From the NCBI GenBank assembly GCA_038501195.1, contig JBBPUQ010000002.1:1116001-1180000 (forward strand): DNA of 64,000 nucleotides, in the 5' to 3' direction. The stretch is from Nemania diffusa (lineage: Eukaryota; Ascomycota; Sordariomycetes; Xylariales; Xylariaceae). Below the pieces are notes generated by a model. That model ran no database searches. It worked only from the letters and a program-made list of their open reading frames with translations, and was not told the DNA's origin. The translations under genes and the position numbers were made by a program. Below, in pieces: positions 33,543 to 47,239 of this stretch (positions are counted from its first letter, which is position 1; each line of letters begins with the position of its first letter).

Positions 33543-35439
33543 GATGGTGGGAAGAGACACAGTACAAGACAGCTATGGCGAAGGGGAGCTAAGGAACGAG
33601 TTGATCAAGGATGAAGGATGGCAGGCGATTAGTGCATGGTATGGGATGTAGGCACAGTGGAAATGACCCGGATTGTCAGAGGGAAATGGAGTGTTTCCTT
33701 TCAAGAACTTGCTATGACTACCATAACGTCGCCATCTCGTGGCATAGAGTGTATGTACCTAGGTATATTAAAAGTGAAAATCGGAGTAATAAACCTCTTA
33801 AGAATTAACATTAATACTAGCTTGGTACTACAGCACTAAACTACAGCCCTAGTAGTAGGTAGTTTATATATAGAAAGTGCGGGGCATCCCACACTGTGTA
33901 CTTAACAGGATGCCCCTCGCCCCCTCTCTCCCTTTGTCAACTCTCCCAACTTGAAATGCTTGTTGGTAATATGTCACATTGAAAATTGCACGTTAGTCCA
34001 GGCAGCCTACCTTAGGTCGCAGAGGATGCCTGCAGCAGGTGTATCACATGCGATCAATCACAATGTATACCGAAGCTACCGCCTTAATCAGCATGTACGA
34101 GAGTTCTAGAGAGACGGAGGCCCTGGGGATTGAAGTCATGTCTATCGCATGGGCAGCCGCGCAACCTACTAGACAGTCTGAATATACCTACTCTGCAGAC
34201 TTAGGATCGGTTCAGGAGCTGCCTCTGTTTGCGGCTCGGGCCGCCTTACTTATTCGTATAAGAGATCCGAAGAGGACTCTAAACTCAATTCGGAAAAAGT
34301 CCATCTAATCCTATGTTGCTTCAGCAACCAGGTTTCGCGTAGACTATCTAGTACTTATACTTTTGCGTAGCGAGTAGCTACTTGCCTATAAAAAGAATTT
34401 TAAAAAAGATTATGTATAAAAATACAAACACCTATTTGGGTAAGTAAATATGTACATAGTAAAATAACTACTGCCCAACCATAGCAGCTATGGCTATAAA
34501 AATGTAATTGGTGTACTATAATACGTAGTACCGAGGTCCCTAGGTAGGTGCCTAAGGGCAGTAAGAAGCGAAATTGCCGAACCAGGTTTACGTACGTGTA
34601 TAAAGTCCTCTGTAGTGTCCTCGAATACCTAAGTGAGGCGGTCTCGGCTCGGGCGGTTGAAGATGCGCCTAGCAATCCCGACTTTCTGCGCACACCCCTC
34701 CCCCCACCCACTCTTTCGCAGATTCCTAGTAAATACTATGTAGAGTGATCCCTTGTACGGCGCGATCGTGGGAGAACCCGCTCGGCCCTCTCATTGGCTC
34801 GTTACATCATGCACACCTGAAAAGAGACGTTGACATTCAACCTTAGGTAGGGGTAACCCCGGCCAATCTGCAATCCGGCGATGCGGCATGCATATGCTGC
34901 CAATGCCCGCCATTTGGAAAGGGAACCCAAGGAAAATAAGCATTTGAAAGAAACGGTACAACGCGGTACGAGATACAAGATACTACAGCATACTTAAAAA
35001 TAAAAAAAAGGGTTCATTCAGGAGGAATCAATGGTGACTTACGAGATCTGCCGGTATTATTCCCGTGAGCCGAATTACACTAGGGATCACTCGGCTTGCT
35101 GTCGCATGTATGTGTACTGGCAAGTGCCCTCATTCAAGGATAGTCTGGCTAGAAATCAGTAAGTACTTGGCGAACTACTTGTTTTGGATAGAGAACTTGA
35201 TCTGGTGTTCACTCATGTGCGTGCAGTCATTCTGAGCTCTGACAGCTTGGTTGCAGCGACCGGTAGAAGGGAAAAGGGGGCTAGGCGGATACCGGTAGAC
35301 TGGGAAGGGAGAGGTGGTTTGATGCGTGCCTCAATAGCGTGCAAGCCACCCGGACGCAAGGAGTAGCACAAATTAAGTAAAAATATGAGTAGATTGAGTC
35401 TTCGAAATGGTGATCCCGCCTTTGACAGAGCTATGATAC
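33543..35439. other. Gene-free stretch right of the cluster
   Basis: 1.9 kb. Short open frames only, none protein-like. A+T-rich around 34300-34500. Confidence 0.5.
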
Positions 35440-36400
35440 CTAGTCCGTCTTTGAACGGTCTGCGAATCTTCTTTGAAATATCGATGTCTCCATGACATGA
35501 CAAGCCAAGTCCCAATCTGATGTCCACTTCTTGTAGAATGGTTGATATCCTAACAGTCCACTCCCAATCCACCTTCCTACCACCGTTCCCATTATGATAG
35601 ACAAAGTTCGTCCGAAAGGCACCCACCAGGGTAAAGAGAGGTACGTCCCACCGGCATCGAACATCTACAGCTACGTGTAAGCGAAAGACGACACAGACAG
35701 CCAGCCGAACCCTCGACAAGCGTCAGGGATCCCCAAGCCCGAGCGACCAACAGGCGAGAGAGAACACGAGGAAAGGATCGCGCGCAAAACTCACGCAGAA
35801 AACCTGGATTAGATCGATCGGCGCGCCATGGACGACAAACGCGTCCTGGTACTTGTACCAGTTCTCGAAGAAGATGGGATGGAGCTTCGTGGCCGCGGGG
35901 TCGTCGAGCCTATTACCGCCCGAGAGCAGGAACTTGACCTGCGTGTCGCCGTCCTCCTGGCGGTCGAGCGGCAGCGGGTACGAGCGGTGGTGCACGTAGG
36001 GCGGGATGTCGAAGCGCGCGTCCGGGCCCGGCGTCAGCACGATCTCGCGGCCGTCCAGCTCGAGCCCCACGCGGCCCTGGGTCGCCTCGATGTACTCCTC
36101 CTGGACGTGGAAGTGCGTCGGCGGCTTCTGGCTGAAGAACTCGGCGCCGCGCTCGAGGTCGAGCGTCACCTCGAAGGCGAAGGCGCGGTCGGGATGGCGC
36201 AGCTGCCGGGCCGAGACGGCGCCCTTCAAGCTGTTTTTGCAAGGTGTATAAGTCGGGTGGTCTGCTATGAGTGTTGGAGATAGGGGTGTGTATCATTGGA
36301 ATGGTGGCATGAAAGACGAAAGAGGAGAGGTTGTCACTCACACTTCGACAACGAGATCTGATTGCCCGTACTCTACGACGCGGGCGTCTGATGGCGACAT
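35440..36400 (-). CDS. Cupin-domain protein, 239 aa, 3 exons
   Basis: Exons 36400-36342, 36230-35795 and 35664-35440 (introns 111 and 130 bp). A single cupin barrel: motif 1 THFHVQEEYIEATQG gives the HxH...E metal ligands, and motif 2 is around PPYVHHRSY. The C-terminus, with SLPWWVPFGRTLSI and GRWIGSGLLGYQPF, is hydrophobic and resembles fungal small cupin proteins with a membrane-associating tail. Function is unknown; a metal-dependent oxygenase, isomerase or epimerase is possible. The central exon has very GC-rich third positions, unlike the cluster genes to its left, which suggests a different mutational history. Confidence 0.75.
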
Positions 36401-39400
36401 GGCGAGCGAGGTGGTGTTGCTATTGGGTCTTGCTCCAATCGGTAGTGAGAGATCGTGTTTTGAGAGCGGTAAAGTCAAGAACGCCGTAATGTATGTCTCT
36501 TTAATATCTGATACTTACTTGGAGTTACCTCTGGCGTCCCAACGCTTTGAAATCTCCTGTACTTGAGAAAACGAGGATTTGCGAAGCTTAGGCACTTACA
36601 TGCAGTACGGTATGTGTGCATTCCTAACAGGTATACTTGACGCAGCGGGGCAGAATACCTAAGATATATTTGATCGGTACCAGGTTCGGTACCTGTAAGC
36701 GACTAGGTTGGATAGTTCAAGGGTCGCAGCGAGTTGTTCAGCTACAGCAATCGGAACAAATAACAGGTAGTATGGATAGGTATTGCTAAGTTATTTCTTA
36801 GGTACGTGCGAAATACAATAAAAAGTCTGTTGAAGAATCTTTCCCGTCTATCACGCCCTATCCAGTAAGTGGTCAAGGATCCTGCCGGCAGGCCTTCGGA
36901 CTTTTCAGTGATGACCGACAAAATACTGTATTTCGCTTAATTGATCTGACGGTGTCAGTGATCTCTGGGCCTCCAAACCCCCGTAGATTTCTCAGTAGGG
37001 ATCTCATGTGAAGCCCCAACGTGACATGAATGCGTGCGATTTTGAGATTATTGAGTGAACTGGAGAATAAGAGTTAGTTGAAACATCTATTTCTGCATTG
37101 TCAGAAAACGCTTCGGAATGTTCACTATAGATACTTACCACGCATTTATCACATCATACTACACTCTCTAATCACTCAGCTCTTCTAGTAGAATGTCCCG
37201 GTGATTACCTATATGGGCTATGGGCTACTCCTTCGACTTTGTCGCCTCTATTTATATCTGCTCGCTAGTTTTCATATCCCTAAGCTCGCAGCTGCAACAG
37301 GATGGCATGAGACCTATATAGATATCAGTGGGAGTTTTCATAGACCGCGCCGAAATGTGATGGACCATGTCACGAGCATGCATCGGAGACACGATATGTG
37401 ACGATAAAGGCATTCCATCTGTGGAATTCTTCCCGCTCAGCTTCAGTGCCACGAGGCCCCGTTGTCCGTGTGGATCTTCACGAGGTTTAAGTCGCCGATT
37501 CGGCTTGGCCGGATACGTTGTATGTCGGTCCTGCTATGTAAGAAGCCTATACAAGTCGACTTGAGGGACAGCCCCTGCTGAGCTCTTGATGGGGGAAAGA
37601 GATGAATGTCCGCCTGCGGCGGTCATGGCGGGCACTCCTCGAGGAGGTATGTATAGTACTGAAACCGAAGGTAGTCCGCAGCATGATATGAACAGGTCTC
37701 TCTAGTTTTCGGCACGGTAGAACACGATCTTCGTCGATTGCGTCGCGGTGCCATTAGCCCCCCTATTCTCAAAGCTGAGTACCAATGCCGCTGTCCCTAG
37801 GATATTTGAGCCCACGGATCAGCTTTGCCGGAATCAGAGCCCGAGTCGTCGGCGATAGGTTTACGGAAATACGTGCAAATTGCCTAGCCGTCGCAACTGA
37901 TACGGTTTCCTGGTACGCGATCGGCCAAACCAAGGACCTGCTTCTAATCGAAGCACGCGTGAAGCAATAGAGACCGAGTATGACAGACTTGTCCGAAGGA
38001 CTTCGATTACCAAGCGTTTTAATTTAGTAATTTCACTAATAATCCTAACTCCGAGAATACTCTTACGGCGTATTTTGCCTAATGTGCCTCCAATGGTAGA
38101 ACCTCGTCCGGTAAGTAGATACGTGTACTTATCAGTGTCATCTCGTACATAAACATCAACATGTGAAATGGGCTACTGAAGGTGAGGATAAGGCTGCGAG
38201 CTTGAAGTTTCTCAATGTGTTCTATATGGTACTATCAAGTGACATCCTTCCGTCTTGCGAAAAAGCAACTAAACAGTCTATCAAGAAAGATTCATATTCA
38301 TAGTAGCCAGGATCGAGACAACAGCATGCACTCACAATCGTCATCTACTTCATCCTATCACGCACTCATACGATCCGAGAAATGCACGAAGAAAAGCTTC
38401 GAGGAGCGATGCCGATCCCACCTCGCGACCTAGCCGCAAACAACTGCATTCTCCCCATGGCTTATTGCTAGCTCTTCCATTTCTATGTAAGATGCTAGTT
38501 TCACTAACATCAGTCAAAAGACTTTCATCGTCAAGGAAATCCTACGCCTCTCGTCGCTATCTATGATGAGTTTCTACTCGTGGCCCACGAGCCCCTGTGA
38601 TATAACGACTAGGTGATTCTGGCTCGCCGAAGTCATTGTGATCACACTGAGACGGAAACAGGAGTCCGCGGGTTATCGGTTCACATGACCCAATGTCGCT
38701 AGTGATTATTATAACAGTGCGGGTAAATCTTCACTGGAAAGTAAGGGGTAATTAATTATTGATTAGGCTTCGTCTTTCTCATTCGCGTTGATTTTTTATA
38801 TTTATTTTGAGCAGTCTTCTCAGTCGACTGTTCTCACTTAGCTAGCCAGGCAGGTTTCCTACTCTAAAATTATACTATTGCGATGATCTACCAGCATTAT
38901 TTTGAACACATGTGAAGTCTTTGGGAGTGCTATTGTGACTAATTGTCAGGGCCTAAAGCGCGGCGTGTGCTATTCACACGTTCCATTTTAGCATGACCTT
39001 CAGCGATATGCAACTCGGATGTTAGATCACAGCGTGGTATATTGAAAGCTTCAAAACTTACTCCGAGTAGTTGTCAAACATAGGTTCTTGGTCTGGTGCC
39101 CAGGACTATAGGTCGTATCGAGATCCTCAAAAGAAAGTGTTAATACAATCCTCAGGAGCGTCAGCGCAGAATGATTCCATTCAAAGTCAGTACACTCATC
39201 ATGGTCATTTCGGATTTCGGAATGTGAATCCTCACATGGGTTTACTGGACTGCTTGTCAGTCATACCAACTCCTAAAAGCTATGTGAAAAGTAAAACGTT
39301 TGTCTTTCATGCATCGTATGGCTCAAGATCGCACTAGTTACTGCTTTGTCTCTCATAGTCCAGCATCAAGACAGCGTTTACGATACACGAAAAGTGATGA

Positions 39401-40177
39401 CTAAAAAGTCAAATACTGTACTGGTAGCCGGTCCTTCCCATCGGTCTTAATGAGGGCGACAAGGACAAAAGACGAAAGTGGTATGGGGTGCCGAAGTTGT
39501 CGCCAGCAAGCCAATCCCGTATTAAAGGGGGTAGACCATGGAAAGACAGACGCAGCATACTTAGAGCGAGATGTTTGAGGAAATAAGGATCACGTTGGCA
39601 GAATTCCCCATATAAGTATGTAGGCAAGGTAGGAGGCAAGAAAGCAAAGGAGGTCTTGACAAGCTCGAGATTCAAAAGCATATTAGTGAAGATCTCAACG
39701 TATTTATACGGGTTGATACCCTCTGGTGGCGTTCCGTCAACTCCTCTACGCCTTTCTTGAGTCGCTCCAACCATGGCTCAAGTCGGTCAAGCTCAGAACC
39801 GGATTATTGAACTTGTGCTTGCATTCTACGAGATGAGCCCTACTCCTTCACTTGTATAACCAGAGGCTACCTACTAGTAGAATGGATCTATGATCGCCTT
39901 GGTATCCTTGTGATATTCTCCGAGCTACTTCTAGTCCTTAAGGCCTCCATACTAATACTTCAACATTTATATGCAATATTAAATGCAATCGCCTATACAT
40001 AGTTTTAGTCCTATTTTATTTCTAATTATTCTGCCGTGGCTTTCACACGAGAATGAGTTAAGCTCTTCTTTGAGATATAAACTAGGCTACAGAAGTTCAA
40101 CCCCAAGGCTCCTGGTTCCTTCCATTGAGTTGATCTGTCTGTCTAGATGACTCTCTTTTTGTTGTATCCTCTGCTCC
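36401..40177. other. Gene-poor stretch
   Basis: 3.8 kb. Scattered short open frames, none with domain character. A 121-codon minus-strand frame at 39409-39774 begins with ATG but has no recognisable family and no GC3 signal; it is left uncalled. Confidence 0.45.
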
Positions 40178-41922
40178 TCAAACTGATTGCCACTGAAATG
40201 TTACGGAATACGTTTTGGAAGCTGTATACACAGTCGCTTGTGTCGAACCTGTTGGTACCACACTTGCATAGAATGTAGACGCGCCATTGTAGGCAAGCTT
40301 TCCAGAAACGGCCTGAGAGTGTTCGAGTCAGCAGGTGCCTAGAGAGATTCAAATCCAGGAAGAAATCGAAAAAGGGAGTACTCACAGTGAACACGGTTGC
40401 GCTAACTCCTGAGCCGCAGGTAAGTGCGCCACTGACAACACCGCAAGTGCCCTTGGAGGACGAAAGGGTGAAGCCCGAGCCTAGAGAGAAACGTTGTTAG
40501 CCTACTACTTGTATACTATAAATAGAAGGGGAGGAACTACTGACCTGAAGCAGAGGCAGTGTATGTGGCACACGTGCCTGTGGTGTACCAGGTGCCTGCG
40601 CTGATGAGGCAGCCATCGACAGCTCCGTTATAGTAGGCGTTTAGGTAACTATTGAAAGATTAGTACAAGACAGGTAGTTAATAGATTCCGAAGTTCGGAC
40701 ACGGAATCCGCTATAACTTCTTGTGGAGGTTAGGTAAGCACGTACCCTGAGCCGGAGAATGAGCCAGTTGCTGTGCTTGTGGCTGAAGTGGTCTGCAACT
40801 CAATGTATCAGTACATGATTTATTCCACAGTGTTGTCAATAGCGTCCCGTGAGGTGCAATCTCAACTTACTACACCACGTCAGTTAGCGCTGTCTTAAAA
40901 TTTTCAGCAAGGGGATGATCCGGATATTACATACCAGTCTTAGTAGCTGTCTTAGTAGTAGTCGTTGGAGCCGATCCAGCGCCACTCTTGGGCAAGTACT
41001 TGATACCGGTGCTGGGGCAGTTGGAGGTATCGCCGACTACCAGTCATAAGTCAGCAAATGGTCCCGAGGGCAACTCCCAGAAACGAAGCATATCTCTGCG
41101 ATGAAAAATAGGAACATGGTAGTTTAACGCCGGGCCTTTTCGCTCGCTCAATTTATCAAGGAGTAGATAGTGAAACTGCGGAAACTTACCAATCGTTGAT
41201 GCCACGAAGTCGCCGTTTTGTAGGGGTCCATTGGCAAAGAATCCGTAGTATACTTGGTATAACTCCGAGCTGCTGCACAGGATGACGGCTGCTTTTCCTG
41301 TCACCTTGAGCAGTGCAGCTTGGATCTGCGCAGAGGTGTAGGTCTTCGTGCTTGAAGGGGTAATACCAGCAGCACTCAAGGCGCTGTAGGTGTCTAGTGT
41401 TTGGAACAAATCCACAACCAGTTGGAAGAAGTCTGAAGCTTCCTCTCCGGTGGTGTAGCTCGTATAGCAGTCCGGGTCGAGCGTGCTAACACAAGTCCCG
41501 TGGGTTGACCACTCATGCTCCCAGAAATCCTCTGCACTCTCATCGTTACTCTGCCAGTACGTCTGCATGTAAGACAAAAGCGACGATTTGCCATTATTTT
41601 GGAGGATAGTCGTTATGTCTGTATACGCACGAGACGAGTCACAGTTCTCGCTGTACGTTCCATCGCAGTTGTCGGGCCACAGACCATGGATTGTCCAAGA
41701 GTTGCTGGGTCCAGTGACAGGGTCCGTGTCCCAGAACTGTGTTTGAAGGAATTGGCCTCCGGGCTTGTTCACACAGCATGAACTGACAGAAGAGGAGCTT
41801 GCAGCAGTAGAGCAACTCTGAACAGACGTTGAGCACGTAGCGCGCTTGGTGAGTGACGCCGCACTGACGATCGGCAGAGCCGCTAGTGCTATTGAGACGG
41901 CTGCGAAGGCCATGATTGACAT
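40178..41922 (-). CDS. Secreted ribonuclease T2 with C-terminal extension, about 408 aa
   Basis: Exons 41922-41190, 41036-40935, 40792-40746, 40648-40545, 40480-40386 and 40312-40178. A microexon of 11 or 14 bases (about 40887-40874) is needed between exons 2 and 3 to keep frame. Acid endoribonuclease of the T2/Rny1 type. A signal peptide starts at Met1 (or Met4). Active-site block CAS I is IHGLWPDNCDG (His79) and CAS II is HEWSTHGTC (Glu137, His141). A Thr-rich linker follows, then a cysteine-containing C-terminal domain (YNGAVDGCLI, TWYTTGTC, KGTCGVVSG) as in Rny1-type enzymes. Secreted or vacuolar. The start 60 bases upstream is TTG and is not used. Confidence 0.88.
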
Positions 41923-44900
41923 CAGACGTTTCTCAGGTCGCGCAAAGGGAGTTGAGAGAAGAATTGGTGCCAAGCAAGCCAAGAGCCAACGAGGGAACGC
42001 GAGACATGATGCAACACACCGTTACCTGTAGTTATTATATCCGCTCCGGAGCAGGAGGGAATTTCGAACGACAACTTCTTCAACCTCTAATTGGCTGCAT
42101 GAGCGCAGCGTCAAACAGCACTCCAGTAGCTATCCTGCTGTGTAAGATGCTTAGCGAGCTCGTTATCGCGCGCATTATGCCCCGGGACACGCTGAAAGGC
42201 CGTCCACCTGCCAAACCAAGACGAGAGCCCGCGCGGCCTTGGATGACTAGCTTACACGACAACACAGCCTATGATCTGTCTATCTTCCGACCCGTGTGGT
42301 AGCAGACAATACAAAGGGCTATCGCGGGTGGAGAGGGCTCGGAGAATGTTATCGATCCATCAATTTCTATGGAGATCAGCGACCTGAAGCCCGGTGTCTA
42401 CAGGCAGGCTGCTAGTCGTCCTGCTATTACCTTCCGAATCCGGAAGTTCAAGTTGGTGGTGTCGGCGGTGGCCGCCAAGGGACCTACCTTTTATTAATTT
42501 AGCGTGGTAGAGGAATCCATTAATGCCGCTGTCCGGTTGGCCATGTTCGGGAATACTGTCATCTCGTCTGGAACCAATGATACTTTCTCAAATGACCATG
42601 TTTCATTGCTATGAAACGTGAATGCCAAGGATATTCTGACTTTAACTGGTGGTATGCGACACTACCAGGTAATACTTTAATTATCGACCCCAATCTGGCC
42701 ACTTACATACTGAATAACACCTGCATATGATTTTTTGATGTTGTCATTATGTAAAAATATGAGTGCGTTGTGAGTTTGCAGAATGCCCGCCAGGAAATAT
42801 GAGTCGTTGAATTAGAAGATTGCCTTAGTAATCGTGGACTCCCCTCTGCTCTCTGCTGTTCGGAAGTCTCCGCGAGAACCAATTCCAGCACACTAAAAGC
42901 ATTACTAGAATCGAAGCTAGTGCAAGCTATAACGTTAAAGAGCGGATGCTAGCTACTTATGTGTGGTCATGAGAGCAGTCATCTTCAGTTGCTCCGATCC
43001 TGCGCTAAAGAGAACATATACTAACAGGTAGACTTTTAAACAAGCAAAGGCGCCTTAGCTACCTGTACAAACTTGGCACGGAGAGGTCAGCCAAGTACAG
43101 CATCTGAGTGCGTTGGACCCTCTTCTTAGCATTATACAGTCATAGGCGCCGGTAGATAAGTGTTCGATCCCACATCATCCCCACATCCTCGGCATTGAGG
43201 TAGCATCAAATATAAGCATTCAATATAGAGCAGCTCAGCTGCACTAAACACGACACCTAAAGAGAATCTAAGAATTGACGTATACTATAGAAGTATAAGC
43301 CAACGCTGTATTATGTAAATCTCTTATGAGATTGGTGGAACAATATTGAGTTACCGTAATTGTTACTATTCTATAGTATATTCCAAGATAATTATAGCCT
43401 CCTACCTTCAGTTACAATCAAGAAATATACACTCGCCACAAAACTACACCGCCTTAAGATAGAGTTTACCTACACCATAATAATCAAGCTATCACATGTA
43501 AATATACTTCAAATACTATCGATCATCACACTAGCTCTTATTCTAATCTACCCTCACCCTTCCTTAGTTTATTCAGCTTATCATGTCTCAAGGCCTTCTC
43601 CCACGATGAAGTTGGTGCATTACTCAAAACAACAGAGCCAATTATTCGAACGCGCTTCGGGAACGAGGAGGCATAGGGCGGTTTGGCTTCGAGCGAATAA
43701 ATCGAGTAGTATAAATCTGCCGGCAACTTATTACTGAAACGAAGTATGTAACACACACTACGCACTCTAGAGGACTGACCACGGTCATGTAGATCACTTC
43801 TAGAGATTTGAGGCTTAGAAGAATAGTAAATAAGTGACGCAAATGTATATTCGGGTGTAGCGGACCCCCGAAGGGGGCCGCGTGAGAGGCGTGCCAACTA
43901 TCTCTAACTGGCCTGGGCTAACTATCTTAAATAAAAGAAAAGAAAAACTAAGTCTTGATGACCTAATCAACCTAACCCCCATGTGGTCAGGTTACCCACA
44001 CCGTCTCATTACCACACACCACCCGTACTCTAGACGCCTTGTTACTATAAAACACATTAGAGGCCTTCGCAGTATATATTGAGAGGCCTAGGGTGATAGC
44101 GACCTCAGTATAACAAGAGTCTTGGCAACTAGGCCCTCTAGGTCTCGCAACCCCATGTAGCTAGTCTGTCCGCACAAATAAATATGATGATTCTAGGCGG
44201 CGATGTCCTACTCCTAGAGAAGTCAGCAAAGAGGTTAATACTTATATGCATGAGAAGTCTACGAAGTAAAGAGTCCCAGGGAGACTCGAGGGAATCTCTA
44301 TATATAGTTCCATTATTAGCTAGCTCGAGCTGAAGTCTATAGCCTATCTTTCTTAAGGTGATGTTATACCGGCTCCGTGGTTTACTGACCTTATCAGTGC
44401 ATTCCTTGTTAAGACCCTTGGACTTTTATATCGAGAGTTATGGTAAAGACTACTAAGAGAGCCGACGTCGAGGTACCAATAATCCCCACGACGACTATAG
44501 ACGCTCAGTTATCTCCGAAGCTATTTCTAAGGCAGTATCAGAGGATATGGTCCAGAGTGAAGATAGGTCACACAAGCACAAGCCGTTAGGTAGCAACTAG
44601 GTAGTAGTATGGGGTTAGGGCTCAATATCATCGATTCCTGAGTCCTCCTTCAAGCAAGGGGAGGACTCTACTCCTTATACAATAGTAGTAATTGATACAA
44701 ATACCCCTAGGGGTCCTACAGCGACCTAGTTGCAACTCTATCGCCTAACAGGCAGCTAAAGAATGCCGTGAGGTCATCGGTAATTGTAGAGTGACTAGTG
44801 TAAAGGTGATATATAGAGAGTCTTCAGATCGCTCATGTATTAGCCCTAGACACATGTAAAGGGGCCCGGTCTCCCCTACAACCCACGATGTTCACGATTT

Positions 44901-46351
44901 ATCTATTGAGTCTTATATCGGCCCTTCTCCTGTCCTTCTCTCTATATGCGGCCTCTCAATTCACTTCGTGGCAAACTCCTCCCGATATGTATCAGATGGG
45001 AGGCTGCATGGGAGGCCATAAAAGTGAAGAACGCACGTCCAGCAAGTTGAAATGACGAGGCTATTAGGAACGTGTTGTTCAAACTTAACACAGGACTTAC
45101 ATAATCGCACTTTCACGGAAGAGTGAGATAATGGCGCACGCCACATACAACCTTCTTTTCAAGATTTATGTAGTTATTATTTAGCATAACTGCCTTAGCG
45201 AGCTACACACATCAAAATTCAAGTACAATTGCTATAGGTTTTGTGCGAGTAAGTTGTACTGTCTCCTGTTTTATCTATTTAATCAAGTTAATCATGAATC
45301 CCTTAAAGAAGTAAAAGGAAAGGCCCAAATTCCTGAAGCAGTAGGCAGAATATTGTCATGACTTGCAAGTTATAAACGGGACTGTCAAATAGAATAGAAT
45401 ACTTAATACTTCTCTCAAGAGTTTTAAGACTTGGTTGTGTAGTTGTTATGAATCCCATGCTTGATATGATGATCGTGTTGGTGGTCTTTAGATCGTTCAA
45501 TTCGTCGAGCTTTTAATTATAGATTCTATCATAGGATTTAGTCCCAGAATGAATAGGGGGTTCAGGGACAAATTAATCTGTACAATGAGCCCTACTTACA
45601 CTCCGGAAATCTCTCTACCTAGCTACGAAAGCCTCTCTATCACTACACTCTGGGACTAATACCCCTGACTGGTATCTCTTAGGCACTGTTTGTGTATGTA
45701 GGGCGAGATCAAGTACAGTTAGGGAACGACAAGGGAGAAACAGAGTGCTGCAGGATCTAGTAGCAAGGTTTCCATCTTTGTTGGCATTTGTATAAGAGAT
45801 ATAAATGGGCAGTAACAGCATAGGATTTGGCACCACGCGACCGAGTTGTTTAACTAAGTATCGGATCAGCAGTAAAGTCTTCATGAGGGATGAATATATT
45901 GTAGAGAGGGGCCTTCAAGTACGGCAGCACTATTAGCGCTTAGTAGCAATCGTATCCCCTCTGAGAAACGGAATACGTCTTGAGGAGAGTTGATTTGATT
46001 TTAGCGTGATGCTTACATCCTCTAGGCTCTAAGATTACAACTTGGAATTAGGTATGATCTATACAGGAGCGGAAAGAAATATGGCTATTTCATCTAGGCC
46101 GACGAGGTATAGTCTCACGTACGATACCAAGCCGCGAGACTATTGTCACTGGTGAGCTATGCGTAAGCCTCTCCTAAATTGATGAGACCCAAAGACAGTA
46201 CGCACAGCAATCGAATGTGGCTGATGTACGTGGCTGGTGATAGATTAGGGAGACGTGTGGCTAGTGTACCCTGTATGGGCTTTGCAAGAATTGTGATGAA
46301 ATAAATACTTCCTATCTGCTGGCACATCCACCATCAAATGAAGTCGGGATA
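41923..46351. other. 4.4-kb gene-poor stretch with possible decayed repeat
   Basis: No recognisable gene on either strand. From about 43855 to 45000 the sequence changes character (many short CTAG/TAGG words, no long frames), which could be a degraded mobile element. The region is otherwise featureless. Confidence 0.4.
43855..44980. mobile_element. Possible decayed mobile-element remnant
   Basis: Begins with TGTAGCGGACCCCCGAAG, which has the TG start and GC-rich hairpin (43862-43879) seen at the edge of some fungal LTRs. No matching second LTR, target duplication or coding remnant was found, so this is weak. Confidence 0.2.
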
Positions 46352-47239
46352 TCAAAAGGAAAAGCAATAAAATACACCAAGCGCCATAAATCCAACACCA
46401 GCAGTCCCCCACTCAAATGCTATCGACCGAGCACCGCTTTTGGCCGTTGACTGCTGGATTACTGTCGCGTCGCCGGGCGCGAATAGAACCCCGACGCTGT
46501 TTGCCGCCGTCGCGTTAATCTCCTCCGGAGTGAGCAGCGGATTATTGACCGAGTCGCATGCCGGATTGTTGCCGACAAACTCGATACTGTTGGTGACTGA
46601 TATAGGGACATCAAAGATGGTATAATGATCCGCGCCGTTTAGGCGAAAGTTCTGGCGAATAGAAATCTAGTCGCGGTTGTTAATACTCACTCTAGTGTAG
46701 ACTCGTATGAGGGTTAAATATTGCGCTTCAACTCACATTGTAATCCCCGCGGTCACTATCGGGGCTATCTGGCTTGCCGTCGCCGATGAGGCAATCCGGC
46801 CATGTCCACTTCACGTGTTTGACGGTACTACCCGGCTCTGAAAGCATGATGTCGCCCAGGCTAGCGTCGTTTTCTGACGCCGTGCCATTCGTGATAGTGA
46901 AGTTTCTCCCAGTGTCATAGCTGTAGAGGAAGATGGTGATGTTGTAGATTTTGCTGGGGCTGTCCGCAGCGTACGGGGGCAAATTCAGCTTGCCATCGGC
47001 CGACACGTCGAGTGCAACCTCAATAGTATCTACACAATTTGAGATATTAGGGACCTCTGTTTGTCACTGATCTAGATAGGGATTTACGCACTTCCGCCTA
47101 GAGGCGTGCCTGGTTGAGGCGCATCTAAGATCGCGAAACCCGGGGTAAAGATTTGGCCACCCGAAGTGACGAAATCAAGTGCCAAGGTCGATGCGGCCAA
47201 GAGTGAAAGCAATACGGTAGCGCTGCCGAGGGATGTCAT
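46352..47239 (-). CDS. Secreted GPI-type protein of unknown function, 251 aa, 3 exons
   Basis: Exons 47239-47092, 47029-46737 and 46666-46352. The ATG at 47239 gives a clear signal peptide (SATVLLSLLAASTLALDF). The mature part is a beta-rich domain with VALDVSADGKLNLPP, NITIFLYSYD and WTWPDCLIGDG, then DYNISIRQNFRLNG and VPISVTNSI, with several N-glycosylation sites. The C-terminus ends in a hydrophobic stretch after SGARS that fits a GPI-anchor signal. It resembles a widespread ascomycete family of unnamed cell-surface proteins; I recognise no catalytic motif. Introns are 62 and 70 bp; the first donor (GTGCGT) is weak. Confidence 0.75.

Noticed and set aside
35828..36341. Long GC-rich frames overlapping the cupin exon on both strands
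   Set aside because: Arg/Ala/Val-rich readings of the same GC3-biased exon; the spliced cupin frame has the HxH motif and continues through three exons.
39409..39774. 121-codon minus-strand frame with ATG start
   Set aside because: No family resemblance, isolated in gene-poor DNA, third-position use not gene-like.
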